This document shows positions 10,725-23,018 of a stretch of 64,000 bases of DNA, in pieces. Under the pieces are notes generated by a model. That model did no database searches, had not been told where the DNA came from, and saw nothing but the letters and a program-made list of their open reading frames with translations. Source of the DNA: Steromphala cineraria (lineage: Eukaryota; Mollusca; Gastropoda; Trochida; Trochidae); contig OU744720.1 in the NCBI GenBank assembly GCA_916613615.1, positions 4,319,749 to 4,383,748 of the forward strand, written 5' to 3'. The translations under genes and the position numbers were made by a program. Each line of letters starts with the position of its first letter. The first letter of the stretch is position 1.

Positions 10725-13130
10725 TTTGTAGTGCAAGCTCATAGGTTAAGTGCATCCAACTGCATTGTCATTCATAAAGTCATCTATCTCTGTAATGGAA
10801 AATAACATAATGCCCCGAACTTTTGAGATTTACATTCTTTTGATGTTTTTATTTCACATATCGCAGAGTATATATGGACTTGGCGATAGACACATTAGAA
10901 AGCTGAAAAAGAAATCCCATATCTTACATTGTTATCAGTAACTCATCGAAAAGATTAATGTTCCTTTTAATGCAATATCCAGAAATGGATGTGCTACAAA
11001 GGCGGGTAGATCAATAAGAGAAGTTTTTCGAAAATTCATTCATATACAGTTTCATTGAAGTTATTTATATTTGAAGTAGCTATTTCTGGTGGCCAAATGT
11101 ATTTGACATTTGAATTTTTTTTTTAATGTTTGTACGTGTTGAAAGGATCATGCCATTCTTCTCAGCAAATCATTCTGAAATAGATTTTATCAATAAATAG
11201 CTCTAACATAAAAGCTTTATTCAGAAGTTTCTCAATTCTATCATGTTCATATTTTCATAGATTCAACTTACAAAACCATTAGCAATAAGATTGTATTCAA
11301 GATACGTTCAATGCCAATCCCCGGTGGAGTTATAATCTTTAGTCGACGTGATATTGTATTTCAGATTTCATTTGTCAATGCAGTTGCTTGCTGTATTCAT
11401 CAGATTACATGTAACAGGCGTTCCGATTTTGGCATAATCTGCTTCGTGAGTACTTATCTGGATTTCATTCAACACAACGTCTCAGGGAATGACCTGGAAA
11501 GGTCTTAATTTCACTTTTAGTCTACCATTCTACACGTGTTCATTTCTGAAATATTCTCAGTGTGTGTACGCCTTTCTCATACAAGATATAACAAAAACAA
11601 CACATGTTTTTCCAAAATGTATCTCGTGCATTTTCATTTGTGATATAACGTTCTGTCAAAATCTGTTGATCAGCTATCGCCTTCACTCATTAAACACTTG
11701 GTAAGGATTTGGTTTGCCAGGGGTTACATCTGCATTCTTCTGACAACTGAATTTGCAGACCTACAAACAAACATTGACACGTGTTAACTTGCAGAACAAA
11801 TCCTTCACTAGCCTATTCTGTAAAGGAGTAATCAAACGTACCGATGAAGAAGGAATTGAAACAAGAAAGTATTAAAGTTTTGGCTGGAATCAGGACGCGA
11901 CTAGATATCAGTGATCTGCGATAACGTTAAGCGCATTCCCCAACAGTTGCATTTTTCACTGTTAAACTGAAATTTTGGTCACATTGAAATGCGTGGTAAT
12001 TTTAGATAATATACATCAGGTCTCGAGGTCTTGTTCTTCAAAATAAAGGCTAACTTATCAAAACGCACTCAAAGCCTTCAGACTTACATAAGCGTTATCA
12101 TCCCTAAACATCTATACTTAACTAATTTTGGTTTACATAGCTTATTTTAAGGTTTGTGAATAGAAGTTGTCACTATCCCCTACCACCCTGCTTCAATTTT
12201 GCAATTACTTGAAAGAGATGATCTTCATTGTAGAATGAAATTTGATTGTTTTACCATTGAAACTGGAAAAGTTTTGTCAGTTAATAAGTTATCTCAACAA
12301 TTTCGTATACACAAAGAGTGTTTTCACTGCATATTGAACTTATATGACAGTTTATCATTTACCCAGATGCTTAATTGAGATGTTTGTTGTATTATATAGC
12401 TCAGAAGATAGCATTACAACAGTAGATTATGAGTCATGCCCTGCCATTGGAAACTTCCTGAAATCTAAATCATGTTGGTGTGTTTAGGAATGTTCAAATG
12501 TTGAAATGCATACTGTAATTGGTACATTTTTATCCAGTAAGTATTAATGGGTTTTTTTCATAAAATTATTATGAAAACTTGATTCCAAATAATGTTTTCT
12601 GTCATTGGTATAGTAAAAACTCGCCTATGATAGATATCTGTTATTAAATTATTCCATTATGATTTACATTGTTATTGATTAAACTCTTTCGGGAGAGAAT
12701 GGCTGTCGTCCTGTAAATGTTAACATAGGCAAACATCCTTTAAGGTCGGTGAAACTGCATTAATGGATATTTAGCGGCTAGTGCAGTGTCACTGATGTTG
12801 TAATTTTAAATGATACTTGGGCTATCTCAGTTGGTTGTCATCTATCAAACCAGGTAGGTAACCGGCTTCTGTTATCTGTAAGGTAACACTTAGGTGTCAT
12901 TTACATGTATTTGTCATGTCATGTCATCTTTTAACTCAGCGGTATCGCAATCTGACCACAATACATCGTTCATGCATACAATGTGATCATTGTTCATTGT
13001 ATTATACATTCATTGGCATAAACTTTCCATGTGATGTTAATGAATACCTTACTTTATAAATAGGAAGTAGTTGACTTTGTGATCTATACGTATTATCTAA
13101 TTTATTTGGATATAATTACAAAATGATTTT
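10725..13130. other. Unit 1 interior, no gene seen
   Basis: Low-complexity AT-rich DNA with scattered blocks shared with unit 2 (11290-11480 with 30900-31060; 11820-11930 with 31320-31450; 12680-12800 with 32120-32220). A donor-like CATCG|GTACGT on the minus strand near 11840 corresponds to the stronger one at 31338, but no acceptor is conserved. No usable frame. Confidence 0.4.
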
Positions 13131-13500
13131 GTTACACTTATTTCCGCGATTCTGATTGGACGAGAGCGCTCAAAAACCTGCTGCCATTTCTCGATGAATG
13201 CAGAAAAAATTGCAACCATACCATGTGCATTTATTCCTTGTGACGTCACAATCACCTGACGCAATAGTCCGGTTTTGACAGTTGGGAGTTACGTTCTGTT
13301 GCAAAGACAGATATCACATATCCTATCACTTCCCACCTGCGTTTGTGACAAGTAAATACATTCATCTCCCTTACACAATCCAGACATTTTGAACGTCGTG
13401 TGATATGCTAATAAGGGGTATTCCGAAAATGCGGATTCCGGTTATAACGAATTGTGATTGCATGGGTGTCAATGGTTGCGAAAACGAAATTAAATCTTCG
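13131..13500. repeat. GC-richer insert with TGACGTCA, probable MITE or SINE relic
   Basis: This stretch is richer in GC and CpG than its surroundings, contains TTCTGATTGGACGAG and a palindromic TGTGACGTCACA, and has no counterpart in units 2 or 3. Similar DNA with a TGATTGGTTGACG motif and a cluster of CRE-like sites occurs at 28.07-28.40 kb. I infer a short interspersed element. Ends were not defined. Confidence 0.35.
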
Positions 13501-13640
13501 GCCGTTTTAGTTTATGGAGTTCTCAATTTTGATTCAACTTTGTATTTTTTCGTGTATCAAACCACGATTTCACGACATTGATGACAGATTTTTTGAAAAT
13601 AATTAGGAAAAACTTTGTTAAAATGTTGATTTTGTAATTA

Positions 13641-13791
13641 TAAGGATTGTTTTACATGTTTTGTGCCTCTATCGATGTATAACAGCAACAAATTTTGTAT
13701 AAAATCTCTATGCTACGCTACGCTACGCGATTTTATACAATTGGTTGCTGTTATACATAATAGAGGCACAAAACATGTAAAACAATCCTTA
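13641..13791. repeat. 151-bp palindromic foldback MITE
   Basis: TAAGGATTGTTTTACATGTT (13641 onward) is mirrored by AACATGTAAAACAATCCTTA (ending 13791). Pairing continues inward through GTGCCTCTAT, GTATAACAGCAAC and TTGTATAAAAT with small mismatches, to a central tandem of GCTAC units (13712-13728). The element interrupts array block homology, so it inserted after the units duplicated. No ORF. Confidence 0.8.
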
Positions 13792-14099
13792 AATGTCGCT
13801 ACCGTTATACAAGGATTTCCATCACAACTGTTTGGGTTAACGTTATCAGAATCCTTACAAACCTATTTATGAACTGAACGTTTTCTTTGTAAATTGGTTG
13901 TTATCCTTTTCTAAACGCATATGCAAAACATAACTGGTACCTTACTTAGAAAATCTATATTTAACTAATCAGTGTTTGCACCTGATAACGTCGACAAACA
14001 ATATCAAATATAGTCGCCAATTACTTCTATGAAGTCTGTATACTAAAACGATTATTTTGGCCATTGAAAATCTTTACAAAAGTTTCAGTTTTTTGTTTA

Positions 14100-14260
14100 G
14101 TGAAGCGGAGTAACATGTCTTTAAGAGAACCGAAAATACATCTTGCATTTCTTGCATGTCCCTAATGTAAAGGTCAATGGGGACTTTCTACTTTCAGGGA
14201 AAACGTTTTCATCCATTATTCTTGACAAAATGCGATGATGGTGTTAGAAATTCTTGTCTC
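14100..14260. repeat. Array block C, unit 1 copy
   Basis: The sequence AACATGTCTTTAAGAGAACC and what follows recurs at 33465-33590 and 50518-50640. A related version occurs at 7765-7840 and 22805-22875 (GGGACCAAAATACATCTTG...AAGGTCGTTTGAGAAC). Units 2 and 3 keep a plus-strand frame across it, but most differences between them would change amino acids, so I read it as non-coding. Confidence 0.45.
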
Positions 14261-15574
14261 TATGCATCTTTGTGCCATGAGTTGCAGCACATCTAAACCT
14301 TTTAAACCTTAACTACAAAATCCTCATGTGCCATAAATATCATTTTGTATAAGATATCAAACTTCAGATATATGTTCTTTTTAATCTTGGACAGAGCCTT
14401 AAACTTCCATAACCAGAACATAAGATCTTTATGGACTTCGCTGGTTTCTTCCCAACTACATTTGTTTACTCTGTAATGGTAAATATAAATAAAGAAGACT
14501 GATATTCGTTCACTGGCTCTTTATGGGGAATCAGTTTCATATTGAGGATAGAGGGTAGGGAAAATCGACGACCTGTGAATTGCATTTTTTGATTGATAAC
14601 TGCGCATATCTATCTTCCCGAACACGCTTTTCTTAAGATCTTAACAGAAAGTTTATTGCTAGAAATATATTCTAACAGAGGAACTCAATCTGGTGTGCAA
14701 AGTGTCAAGAGAAAACTCCTTTCGTTTTTTTTGGGGGGAAGCTTTTTTTTCTGATTGGTGAACAAAAAACTGGCCAAAAACTTGCTTTGAAGGATATGCA
14801 CCATCATTGTCGTAAAAGATTTATAGTTTATATTCATTTATAACAGTTGATAATCAGAAACGTCTTCTGTTCGTTTGTCACTTACCATATTACGTCTGAA
14901 TTCCTGTGAGACTAAACCCAATTGCTTTAAAGAATCAGTGTCCTGAATAAGCTCATTGATACCAATCGGCTTAAACTTGAGAGGAAGATTCTAACAATTG
15001 CACAATATAATATTTACCTCAGATTCAAACTACGACTTAATTAATTTCTTGTTACACTAGCACCATGTCAGAGGGTTGAAACATCGTTACAAAATGTTTT
15101 GTTAAATCCGACATGTTTAACAACTTTATCATAACAAATTTAAACGTTTTAAAATCATTGAACTAAGTGCAACTTGTATAATCTAAACAGCTGTCTCACG
15201 CCCTTTTATCATTGGCTGCTGCGAGTACAGCTTTCAAATTAGTAAGGTATGAACGGGTTAGTCATATGTTGTTTCTGATAAGTATGGAACATCATGTTTC
15301 TGGTTTCAATTAGAGTTATGAAACAACGCCCCTTCCAAGGTATTATTAATACTGCATCTTCTATTGACCTTTGGTTGTCTCTTTTCTTGGTTTATCAGTG
15401 CACTATGACAGATAAAAACGTTGAAATGTTAAGATAATAGGGAAGCCTTTCATTTACTTATTTATACTCGACAAAGCCATGTGAACGTAGCAACTTGTAA
15501 CGCCAGATTAGGCAAATCCCTCTTTCCAAAGAATTGTCCTAAAGTGCTTGAACGTGATGACTTCATAAGAGATC

Positions 15575-15735
15575 TTATCGGTTATTTTCATTATTAGTTC
15601 TGGTCTAGACTCCCCTGACAGCCTTGATTCCTGTATTAATTCAAAATACTCTCCTTTCTCATAGAGATCATATACATGCTTGGGCCTTGAAGGTTATTCA
15701 ATTTACACTGACCCGGGTCCAATTATCGCAAAGCG
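15575..15735. repeat. Array block E, highly conserved between units 1 and 2
   Basis: A run of about 50 bp (TTATTTTCATTATTAGTTCT, then GGTCTAGACTCCCCTGACAG) is identical at 15586 and 35526. Conservation continues through ACTGACCCGGGTCCAATTAT. A diverged copy is at 52170-52280 and a partial one at 49716-49766. A minus-strand frame of about two dozen codons differs between copies only at amino-acid-changing sites, so I favour a conserved non-coding element. Confidence 0.4.
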
Positions 15736-15999
15736 TTTTTTGAGATAGCACAGTCTGCCTGTACCCGCTTATCTTATAACTAAAAATATTCTTAATATAT
15801 ATTAAATAACACATATAATTTAACTCGCACATGTCAGAAACGGCATTGTTATATGTATACAGCTATATCTAACAAATGTAATACTTCTAATAGTCTAATA
15901 ATTCTAGCAAAATATTCAGTCTACCCACCACAAATTGCAACAGAAATGATTTCAACTGATTGATGATGGCTGTTAAGCTATAGATAACAGTATCTCAAA

Positions 16000-17180
16000 A
16001 AGACACTTAACCAAAGCAGAAAAATAACATGACCAAATGCGTTGACAGTTACTGATATATATTTGTATCATACCATATCATCAATGATGAAAGTGATTTT
16101 GTTTATTTTACAAAATCATGCTTCAAGCTTAAAGCGTTCTGAATGACTAATAGCCTGAAGGAAATTAATTTGCGAGCTTAATTATGATCTTCAAGTGCTC
16201 CACTTTCACCAAATGTAGGTTTTTAGGATGAATCGATTGCACGTTCCTATGCCATGAGTAAAGAAAGTTACGTTTAACAAAAATATAATTATAAGCACAA
16301 TCAGCAACTCCTGATCGCTGTTTCCTTCAACAACTGATTTATCTGGCATTTTTGTTTTATTCATATCAAAACGATTAAAGGGATGGTTATTGCTTAGGCT
16401 ATGATGGATTCTAACAAACATTTACTTCACCCTTCTTATAATTGATTCTGGAAATATTTATTTCTGAAGTTGATGATAATCAAAATCATGGTCATTCACA
16501 TTGATGTAATTAAAAAGTGAAAGAGACCATATTTTTTGTGAAATCTTGTGGAAACCCTTACGACAGAAGAGGGTCTTATATATTATAGGGTCCAAATATT
16601 TTCTTCATAGCTTACATATTGCTTTTAATCTTACAGCCTCATTGAAGACAGTTATCAATGCTTTTATATTTTAATGAAATTATAATGATTCAGCAAGTTC
16701 AATCATTCTTTACAAGTTAAGTCATTACAATGAAACCACATTCCGGTTTTGATCAATGCTATAAGTATTCTATGGCCTCATATGAATTCAAACCGACTGG
16801 CACGATACCGAATTTCCGACCCCAATCACCGTGTCCGTTCTAGTTGCAAGTCGGGAAACTTTTGTCATCATTCCAGGAAAAGGTTATTCTCATACATACT
16901 GCAAAGCCCTTTCACCCATCGGTCGCTTCTTCTGTGTAGACAGTCAGATTCTTCACAGTTCGTCCGTATCCCATGCCTCATTACTTTAAAGTTATATTAC
17001 ATAAAATGACGATTTCAGCTATCTTCATGCAAGGTCTGCATTTAGCAGTAGTCAATAAGTAGTTATGAAGATATCTAAGCATGAAAGCAACATATATGTA
17101 TATATGACATTTTGAAACAAAATTGACTGAATTTTGAAATGAGCGATGTTTCAAAATGTATGATTTTTATATACACCAGT
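16000..17180. other. Array DNA shared with 36.1-37.4 kb, no gene seen
   Basis: Continuous alignment to unit 2 is visible (for example AATCAGCAACTCCTGA, GAGTGCTCCAC, CAAAGCCCTTTCACCCATC, AAAATGACGATTTCAGCTAT). Frames at 16206-16421 (minus) and 16749-17009 (plus) are broken in the unit 2 counterpart and are not supported as genes. Confidence 0.5.
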
Positions 17181-17580
17181 AACCCCCAAAATGAGGTTCA
17201 AAAATGGAAGCGAAGTAAAGAAGCTGTTGACCAATCAACATTGTGTACATATTACACATTGTGAAATTGGAAGGTATGATCTCCCCTACTTTGGAGCAAT
17301 TATCACAAACATCAGTACGAATAAAGTAAGTCCTTTAAAATTGACAATTGGAAACACACGATTCACAATTCACAATTCACGTAGTGATCGTTACATTAGA
17401 TGCTCATGTTGTCAGTGCCTCTGAATAAACATGGCATGGTTATACTATGCATAGATTAGTTTTTAAGATATTTCCCATTAAAGTATATTATATATAAATA
17501 TATATATCTAGATAAAGAAAGGCATGGATATTTCGCAATACTGTTTTTGGTGTGCATCAAAATGATCTTGGGTAAGTAAA

Positions 17581-17678
17581 ACAATAACCAACTTATTTGT
17601 CCCTCGTGAATTATTGTGTCACAATAGTTAACTCAGCACAGATAATTCGTAACTCCTCCCAACTTGTTGGTAATCTTA
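17581..17678. repeat. Short copy of the CTCCCAAC foldback family
   Basis: It shares GTCCCTCGTGAATTATTG, TTAACTCAG.ACAGATAAT and CTCCCAACT.GTTG with the longer copy at 28690-28838, but the left arm is internally deleted. The two arms (AATAACCAACTT and AACTTGTTGGTAAT) are inverted. Non-coding. Confidence 0.6.
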
Positions 17679-18970
17679 TATTTTTCACTAAATAAATGTG
17701 TATGTTGCCAACTACTGGCTTTAGTAAGATAAAGTGGTCAAAATAATGCTTAAGGTTATATTGCCAGAAACAGCGTGAAAACCCCCCAAAAATAAAGATG
17801 ACTTGGAAAATCATTGTAGATATAATCCGATATCACAAATGCATTGATGATGCATCGTCGTGTCATTTGATTTACTCGTTAAGCTTGAAAAGACACCATT
17901 TATATTTTTCCATCTGGCGACCGTGAAATCGAGCAATCTTTTAATTGTATCTAATTATAGAGCGCTAGAAAATAGATATAACAAGGTCACTATGAAGGTA
18001 GACAATGCGTCACTCAGTAAAAACACTTTCCATCATTTTGCATGCTTATTTGCGTATTGCCTATTTCAGCCTTTGACTTGATAAAAGCTATTCGGCAGAG
18101 GGTACGAAAACTTGACTTTAATTAAAAGTTACATGTAGATGGACAAAAAATTGCTTATTTCGCCTCAGCGTAGATGAAAAACTAAAAACCTGAAATATTT
18201 TCTGAGATACCAGATGCTGTTGGGTCTTTATGCTTCAATTACGAAGTGTGCTGGGACATTTCTTTACCTTCATGGTTAGCTTGTCATTTATATTATTTTG
18301 CGCTCCTATCATTACATACACATTTTTTCGATTTCAATTTCGCAATTTCAAGCAAATGGTGTTTTGTCTGAACAGAAAGGAAAAACGTATAGATCTCTAA
18401 ATGTTCATTGGCGACAATTGCGTATCTTCAACAGAAAATTAGGATGTCATCATGTTTGCTTCAGGCCATCACGTATTTGTAGTGTATCTGGGGACACCTG
18501 TAGATTTAAGGCAATCTTAGTTCGGAAATTGTGAACATGTAATTATAAAAAATGATCAATATTATCAAGGCTTTACACTGTCAACAATAGTACAACTTTT
18601 GATATCTCAACCTCAAGTCAAGTTAACAGTGTTAACTGATTCTGAATGTGTTGGTTGCTGACGGGACTCAACCCTATTTAAAATTCATTGGATTTCATTG
18701 TTACCCATTTACTTAAGTTTGCATAGTGTCTGAATGCATCATTTTTTATTTTGTAATGAAAACATTCACAATGAAGGATATTTTCATAAGAGCATTTTTG
18801 TGTTTTTCTGTTCCTGTTTAAATGTTTAATTCTTGTTAAATTTCAGGCCTTTAGTTGTGTTTTTATAAAGTAGATTACTTGTTACAATCAAACCAGAAGT
18901 GATAACATAGGAATTTGAGAGAAGACCAAAGGTGCCCATCTGCAATGAAACCATTAAATATCCCTTGATC

Positions 18971-19114
18971 CTACTTCATCCGATGATGATATGAGCCTTT
19001 GCAGAAATGGTCTTTGGAGGTATCAAATGAGATGTCAGATGGATCATCAAACCATGGTTTCATCTCAACATAAATGGTTCTTCCACGAAGACCTTGAAGA
19101 ACTAGGTTACAGAT
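18971..19114 (-). CDS. Candidate terminal exon, unit 2 copy (longest frame)
   Basis: A 47-codon minus-strand frame after the junction CTTAACGACTGCCAG|ATC. It begins ICNLVLQGLRGRTIYVEMKP, continues WFDDPSDISFDTSKDHFCKG and ends in TAG. The block is over 85 % identical to 5029-5145 in unit 1. It lies about 400 bp downstream, in transcription sense, of the signal-peptide-like ORF at 19514-19615, as expected for a short secreted-protein gene, but no in-phase donor was found to join them. Family unknown. A chance frame of this length is quite possible. Confidence 0.35.
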   Translation of the reverse strand: MCNLVLQGLRGRTIYVEMKPWFDDPSDISFDTSKDHFCKGSYHHRMK

Positions 19115-19513
19115 CTGGCAGTCGTTAAGTGATACAATACTTACCCCAAAGGCCATCGTAGTTTTCTATTGCTAGATGACTAGTAAATTGGACTGTTGAA
19201 GGTAACATAATTCAACTGTTAAGAGTGAATGGGTTTCAATCTGCATTCAAACTCCAGATTAAAAGTTTGAGGCTTTGTGCAGACGAAGTTTACAACTATG
19301 AATCTTCTATTGAATAAGATTTCATAAACCTGGTTCGCATAGCATAGGTTCAAATTGTCAGGTCCATTGTCAAGTCAGGCAACAGTCATGGACTTGGTTA
19401 TGTATCACAACACTCACCAACTGTTTGAGTATGTTGAGTATAATAGTTAGTGTACAAAGGGTAATGAAGCAATATTTTCTTTTACGAGACAAATCTCCAC
19501 CCACCCATCGCTA

Positions 19514-19615
19514 CTAAATCAAGATAATTAAGGAAATCACGATCTTGTGTGTTTGACCAGATAAAGTAAGCAAAGTTAGAAACAAGGCGGATACCATCAG
19601 GATGAACGAGAACAT
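19514..19615 (-). pseudogene. Signal-peptide-like ORF, unit 2 copy (frameshifted)
   Basis: Starts MFSFILMVSALFLTLLTLSG, identical to unit 1 through the first 13 residues. A one-base deletion after QTHK shifts the frame and it stops after 33 codons. In the other frame the downstream bases still match the unit 1 peptide (DFLN.LDLVA.GGWRF). The signal region is intact; the tail is broken unless splicing removes it. Confidence 0.4.
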
Positions 19616-19658
19616 TAACGCTGACCAGGCTTCCTGACTGTCTTGATTGGGTTAGAGA
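19577..19658 (-). promoter_or_regulatory. 82-bp invariant window, unit 2 copy
   Basis: Identical to 7020-7101. It covers the 5' leader and the first codons of the signal-peptide-like ORF. See the unit 1 entry for interpretation. Confidence 0.5.
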
Positions 19659-19739
19659 TCATGCTAAAATGTTGGACACATACCTTCTGTTTTCGTCTTG
19701 TGCTGATTTTCAAAATGAATTGAGTATACACATACTCAA

Positions 19740-20714
19740 GTTCACAAACTTTATTATGTTTGGCGCTCGTTTAGCGCTTGGTTATTCGTAGAAAGACAAG
19801 TCATAAACGATACCATACAAATCCCAAAATAACTCAATCCACTGCAGATTAATAAGACTAAAACATAGTGATATCATTTCTTCAGTAGTCAACTAACGTC
19901 TATGCAAAATTTGGAAACATTATCTTTTTTTTTGTTTGCGAGAAACATGCATTTGAAAAAATCATCGATCTGGAATCTCCTTAACTAGGCGAGATAGCAG
20001 AGAGAAATTGGACACTTTCGCTTGTTTTAAAACGTTCTAGTGCAATGACGTGTCAACGAATTTATGTCAAATAAAGTGTATTATATCAACAACATTTTGT
20101 TCTGACATAAATTCAATACTTTATCAATTTTAAAGTGAAAAGACAAAAGGTCTGTTCATAAAACAATTTGAAATTTCGGTTTATGCACTCCATGTACATT
20201 TGAAAAGACACAAAATCAAAGGTATCTTTTCCCGAAGAATGAAAATGTGCATACTTCTTCACAAGACATATGCCTGTTAGACACACTTAAATTCGACTCT
20301 GTCAGGTTATAGAATTTTGTTTCGGACGACTTTGAAAACTTGGTATCGTTTCTTTTGGACATGAGTTTACATGTAGATCACTAGAGTGAATATTCTTTTA
20401 GTGATACTTTACTTTTGTCACATTTTGTGCTCCATTAACATCTGATTGTTATATTCAAATTAACTGTTTTGGTGTCAGTGATTCCTACCAGAAATTCACT
20501 ATGTACTCTAAGAGTGCGATAACTTTTATATATAGATATATACTACATAGCAATTTTTTAATCAAACTTCCCCATTAACCTTTTATTGCAGCAACAGATA
20601 GATTTATTCAAGTATGCTCAAAGTGTGCAAAACCCTGAATCTTCTTAACTGATATGTATTAATGTTTTCTTAAGGAATTCAAATTTGTTGATACCCATCA
20701 ACATTTTTCCAATT
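19740..20714. other. Unit 2-specific segment, no gene seen
   Basis: About 1 kb between blocks homologous to 7170 and 7250 of unit 1. AT-rich, no notable frame, and no clear terminal repeats. Confidence 0.4.
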
Positions 20715-22388
20715 GAACAAGTGTGGCATGGCAAATACGATAAACCAGATACCAGTTATATTCACTGAGACTGGGAGCATCGAACGAGTAGGCTAATACA
20801 ACGAAATATACTAAGCAAAATAGTTAAGCTACCAATATATGTATATTTAGCAGCTCCGACTTAGGACCTTTTTCATTACAAAAATTACAGCTTACATTAC
20901 AGCTATGAAAGGTTTTTTTAATAGATAAATCATGTTTTGTTTTACATAATCTGTCTCGTGATGTGAAACCCTAATACAATTACCCTGTGTATAAAACTAG
21001 CGCCAGCATCAAAGCGAGACAGCTGGTTCAAACCAATGCTGGGCTGCTGGCAAGAGTTTATCCAATCGACAGAGGAACATGTCAGTAATTGGTTACCTAT
21101 AAGTGAGGTACATTTACATGTATGCTCAGCTTCAGGGTTGAATTAAAGCCTCACTTAGTCCCCCAGTATGTGTGTGATTCCAACAACATGTTTACCTCAT
21201 ACAAACAGTGTTAATGGTATTACTCTTGTACTTACGACGTGTAGATTCTCGCATGTTATACACTTTTCACATGTACATTTATTTACACAAGTCTATCCTT
21301 ACGTGACTTTTATGTTTTGTTTTACTAACTTTAAGTGAGTTTCGTTTTGGAAACAATAGCAGTCCTTAAGTTGGCATGTTTTACACAGTTGTATAAGCAT
21401 TCATCTTCCAAACGTCATATCTAAAATGTGATATTGTTTAATCGTATCATCTTTTATATAATTGATGACAAATAGCAGATTGTGACAGTTTCTATTATAC
21501 TGCAAAAAACTATAAAACTTACAAAGAGTTACTCAAGAGTATAGCAATCATCTCATAGATCTTGATGTAAACCTTATGGGCACTCTCAACATATTCTTGC
21601 AATGATATTGCCATAAAAACAACACACCAAGCAATGCATTTACTGGCAATATTTGTTCATTTGGAGCAAGAATTTATAGATAATAATATACCAAATTCAG
21701 CTGAATCTTCATTGTGGTGTTCCTCTAGTACGAATGAAATCACAGAAAATCTGAATATAGTCATAGACTGATGAAATTTTGATGAGCCTTCTTACTATTT
21801 AAACTGGTTTTCCTATTGACAAAAACAACTCTAGTTGTTTAAGATGATGTTTTGAAAAGTAAAGTTATTGAAATTGTAACATGATGTACGTTTATGTATA
21901 TTATGATGTGGAGGTCTCTATATGACCTAATGATTGACAAATTGATTATTTACACTATCTACTAAATGGCATGATATTCAAATGTTATTCATATAGGACC
22001 AATTGTGTGCATGAATGGTGTACTAAGACTTTCTATCTTAAATTTACGCTGATAAGCTTCTTGGCATTGGTTCACCAAAAACACTAAGATAAGTCTATGT
22101 AAGGTAAAAACTTCTTTTCATGTCACCTGTCGTATCACACAATTGATACATACGTTTTTTAAACGCCTTGTTAGCATATGTACATTATCAGAAGCCTTGG
22201 GTAAATGTTTACTTTGACAGAAAACATATGAACTTCTGATAAGAAAACTTACAGGCCAACTCAAAACTTGTAAAGCATTCGAAGAGAAAATATACCATTT
22301 GGCTTACGAAAATCGACCAATATGAGTTAATCATCAGGTAAATAAGATTTGTTGAGTTACTGTACCTCGAGTAAAAAATATATTCAGC

Positions 22389-22895
22389 TTATGCTAAGTC
22401 TTTTTTATATTTTTTATAAGCCAATGTTGTAAAATTTGTACATTTGTAAAAGCCTACGTTAGCGGTAAAAGAGAGGGTACCATTTACCTTAAAATGAACA
22501 CAACACTGACAAACATATGAAGTCAACTTGTTGTGCAAATTCAGAAAACATTGACCAGTGGAAGAAATACTGAATAGAAAGCGGCGAAAGAATGCAGTTA
22601 TCACATCTAGTATATCTATCAAGCATTTATTAATTGTAATTGTTTTGACACTGCATTGGAAAGTTCCTGAAAAAATGTGCACAAGTACTGTATGCTGTTT
22701 AATATTTCGGTTGGTAATTTTAGATGATCTCCTTGAATACAGAATTGTTTTTTGCCCTCTTACCCCTATAATTGTTTTCTGTCTAGTATAAATGATTCGA
22801 CAAAATGGTGTGTTAAAGGGGACCAACATACTCCTTGTGTGCATTGCTCTGATGTGATGGTCGTTTGAGAACATTCTATTTTCTAGAAACGTCAA
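22389..22895 (-). CDS. 168-codon open frame, function unknown
   Basis: The longest frame in the window, starting MTFLENRMFSNDHHIRAMHT and ending in ALAYKK-like basic residues (TTLAYKKYKKDLA). It is rich in Cys, Ile, Thr and Phe, with a CQCCVHF cluster. It lies mostly in a unit 2-specific segment (21.24-22.80 kb); only its first two dozen codons overlap array block C. At this base composition roughly one codon in 14 is a stop, so a frame this long is unusual but not impossible by chance in 64 kb. No domain was recognised and the opposite strand is also open for 77 codons. It could be a transposon-derived fragment. Confidence 0.25.
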   Translation of the reverse strand: MTFLENRMFSNDHHIRAMHTRSMLVPFNTPFCRIIYTRQKTIIGVRGQKTILYSRRSSKITNRNIKQHTVLVHIFSGTFQCSVKTITINKCLIDILDVITAFFRRFLFSISSTGQCFLNLHNKLTSYVCQCCVHFKVNGTLSFTANVGFYKCTNFTTLAYKKYKKDLA

Positions 22896-23018
22896 AGTTG
22901 GTTCATAAGTCAGTTATTTTTTGCAGTTTGTTCTTTGGAAAACGAAACTTTTTTGCATGATATCTAATATAAGAATTTAATATTCCTTATATGCAATGAT
23001 TTTTTGTCTTAGGACTTT

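Larger units (their letters stand above)
4540..18455. repeat. Segmental repeat unit 1 of the tandem array (~13.9 kb)
   Basis: Its segments recur in the same order and orientation in unit 2 (18.46-38.15 kb) and partly in unit 3. Examples are 4540-5245 with 18460-19220, 6690-7170 with 19230-19730, 7250-7740 with 20715-21240, 8050-9780 with 23605-25400, 10390-10720 with 27030-27370, 11290-11480 with 30900-31060, 13850-15340 with 33190-34630, 15350-15770 with 35280-35710, and 16000-17060 with 36150-37250. Identity in shared blocks looks roughly 75-90 % by eye. Unit 1 carries its own insert at about 5245-6690 and a foldback element at 13641-13791. Confidence 0.8.

Noticed and set aside
16206..16421. 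71-codon minus-strand frame with a hydrophobic stretch
   Set aside because: The corresponding unit 2 sequence (36.4-36.6 kb) has stops and shifted bases throughout, so the frame is not maintained.
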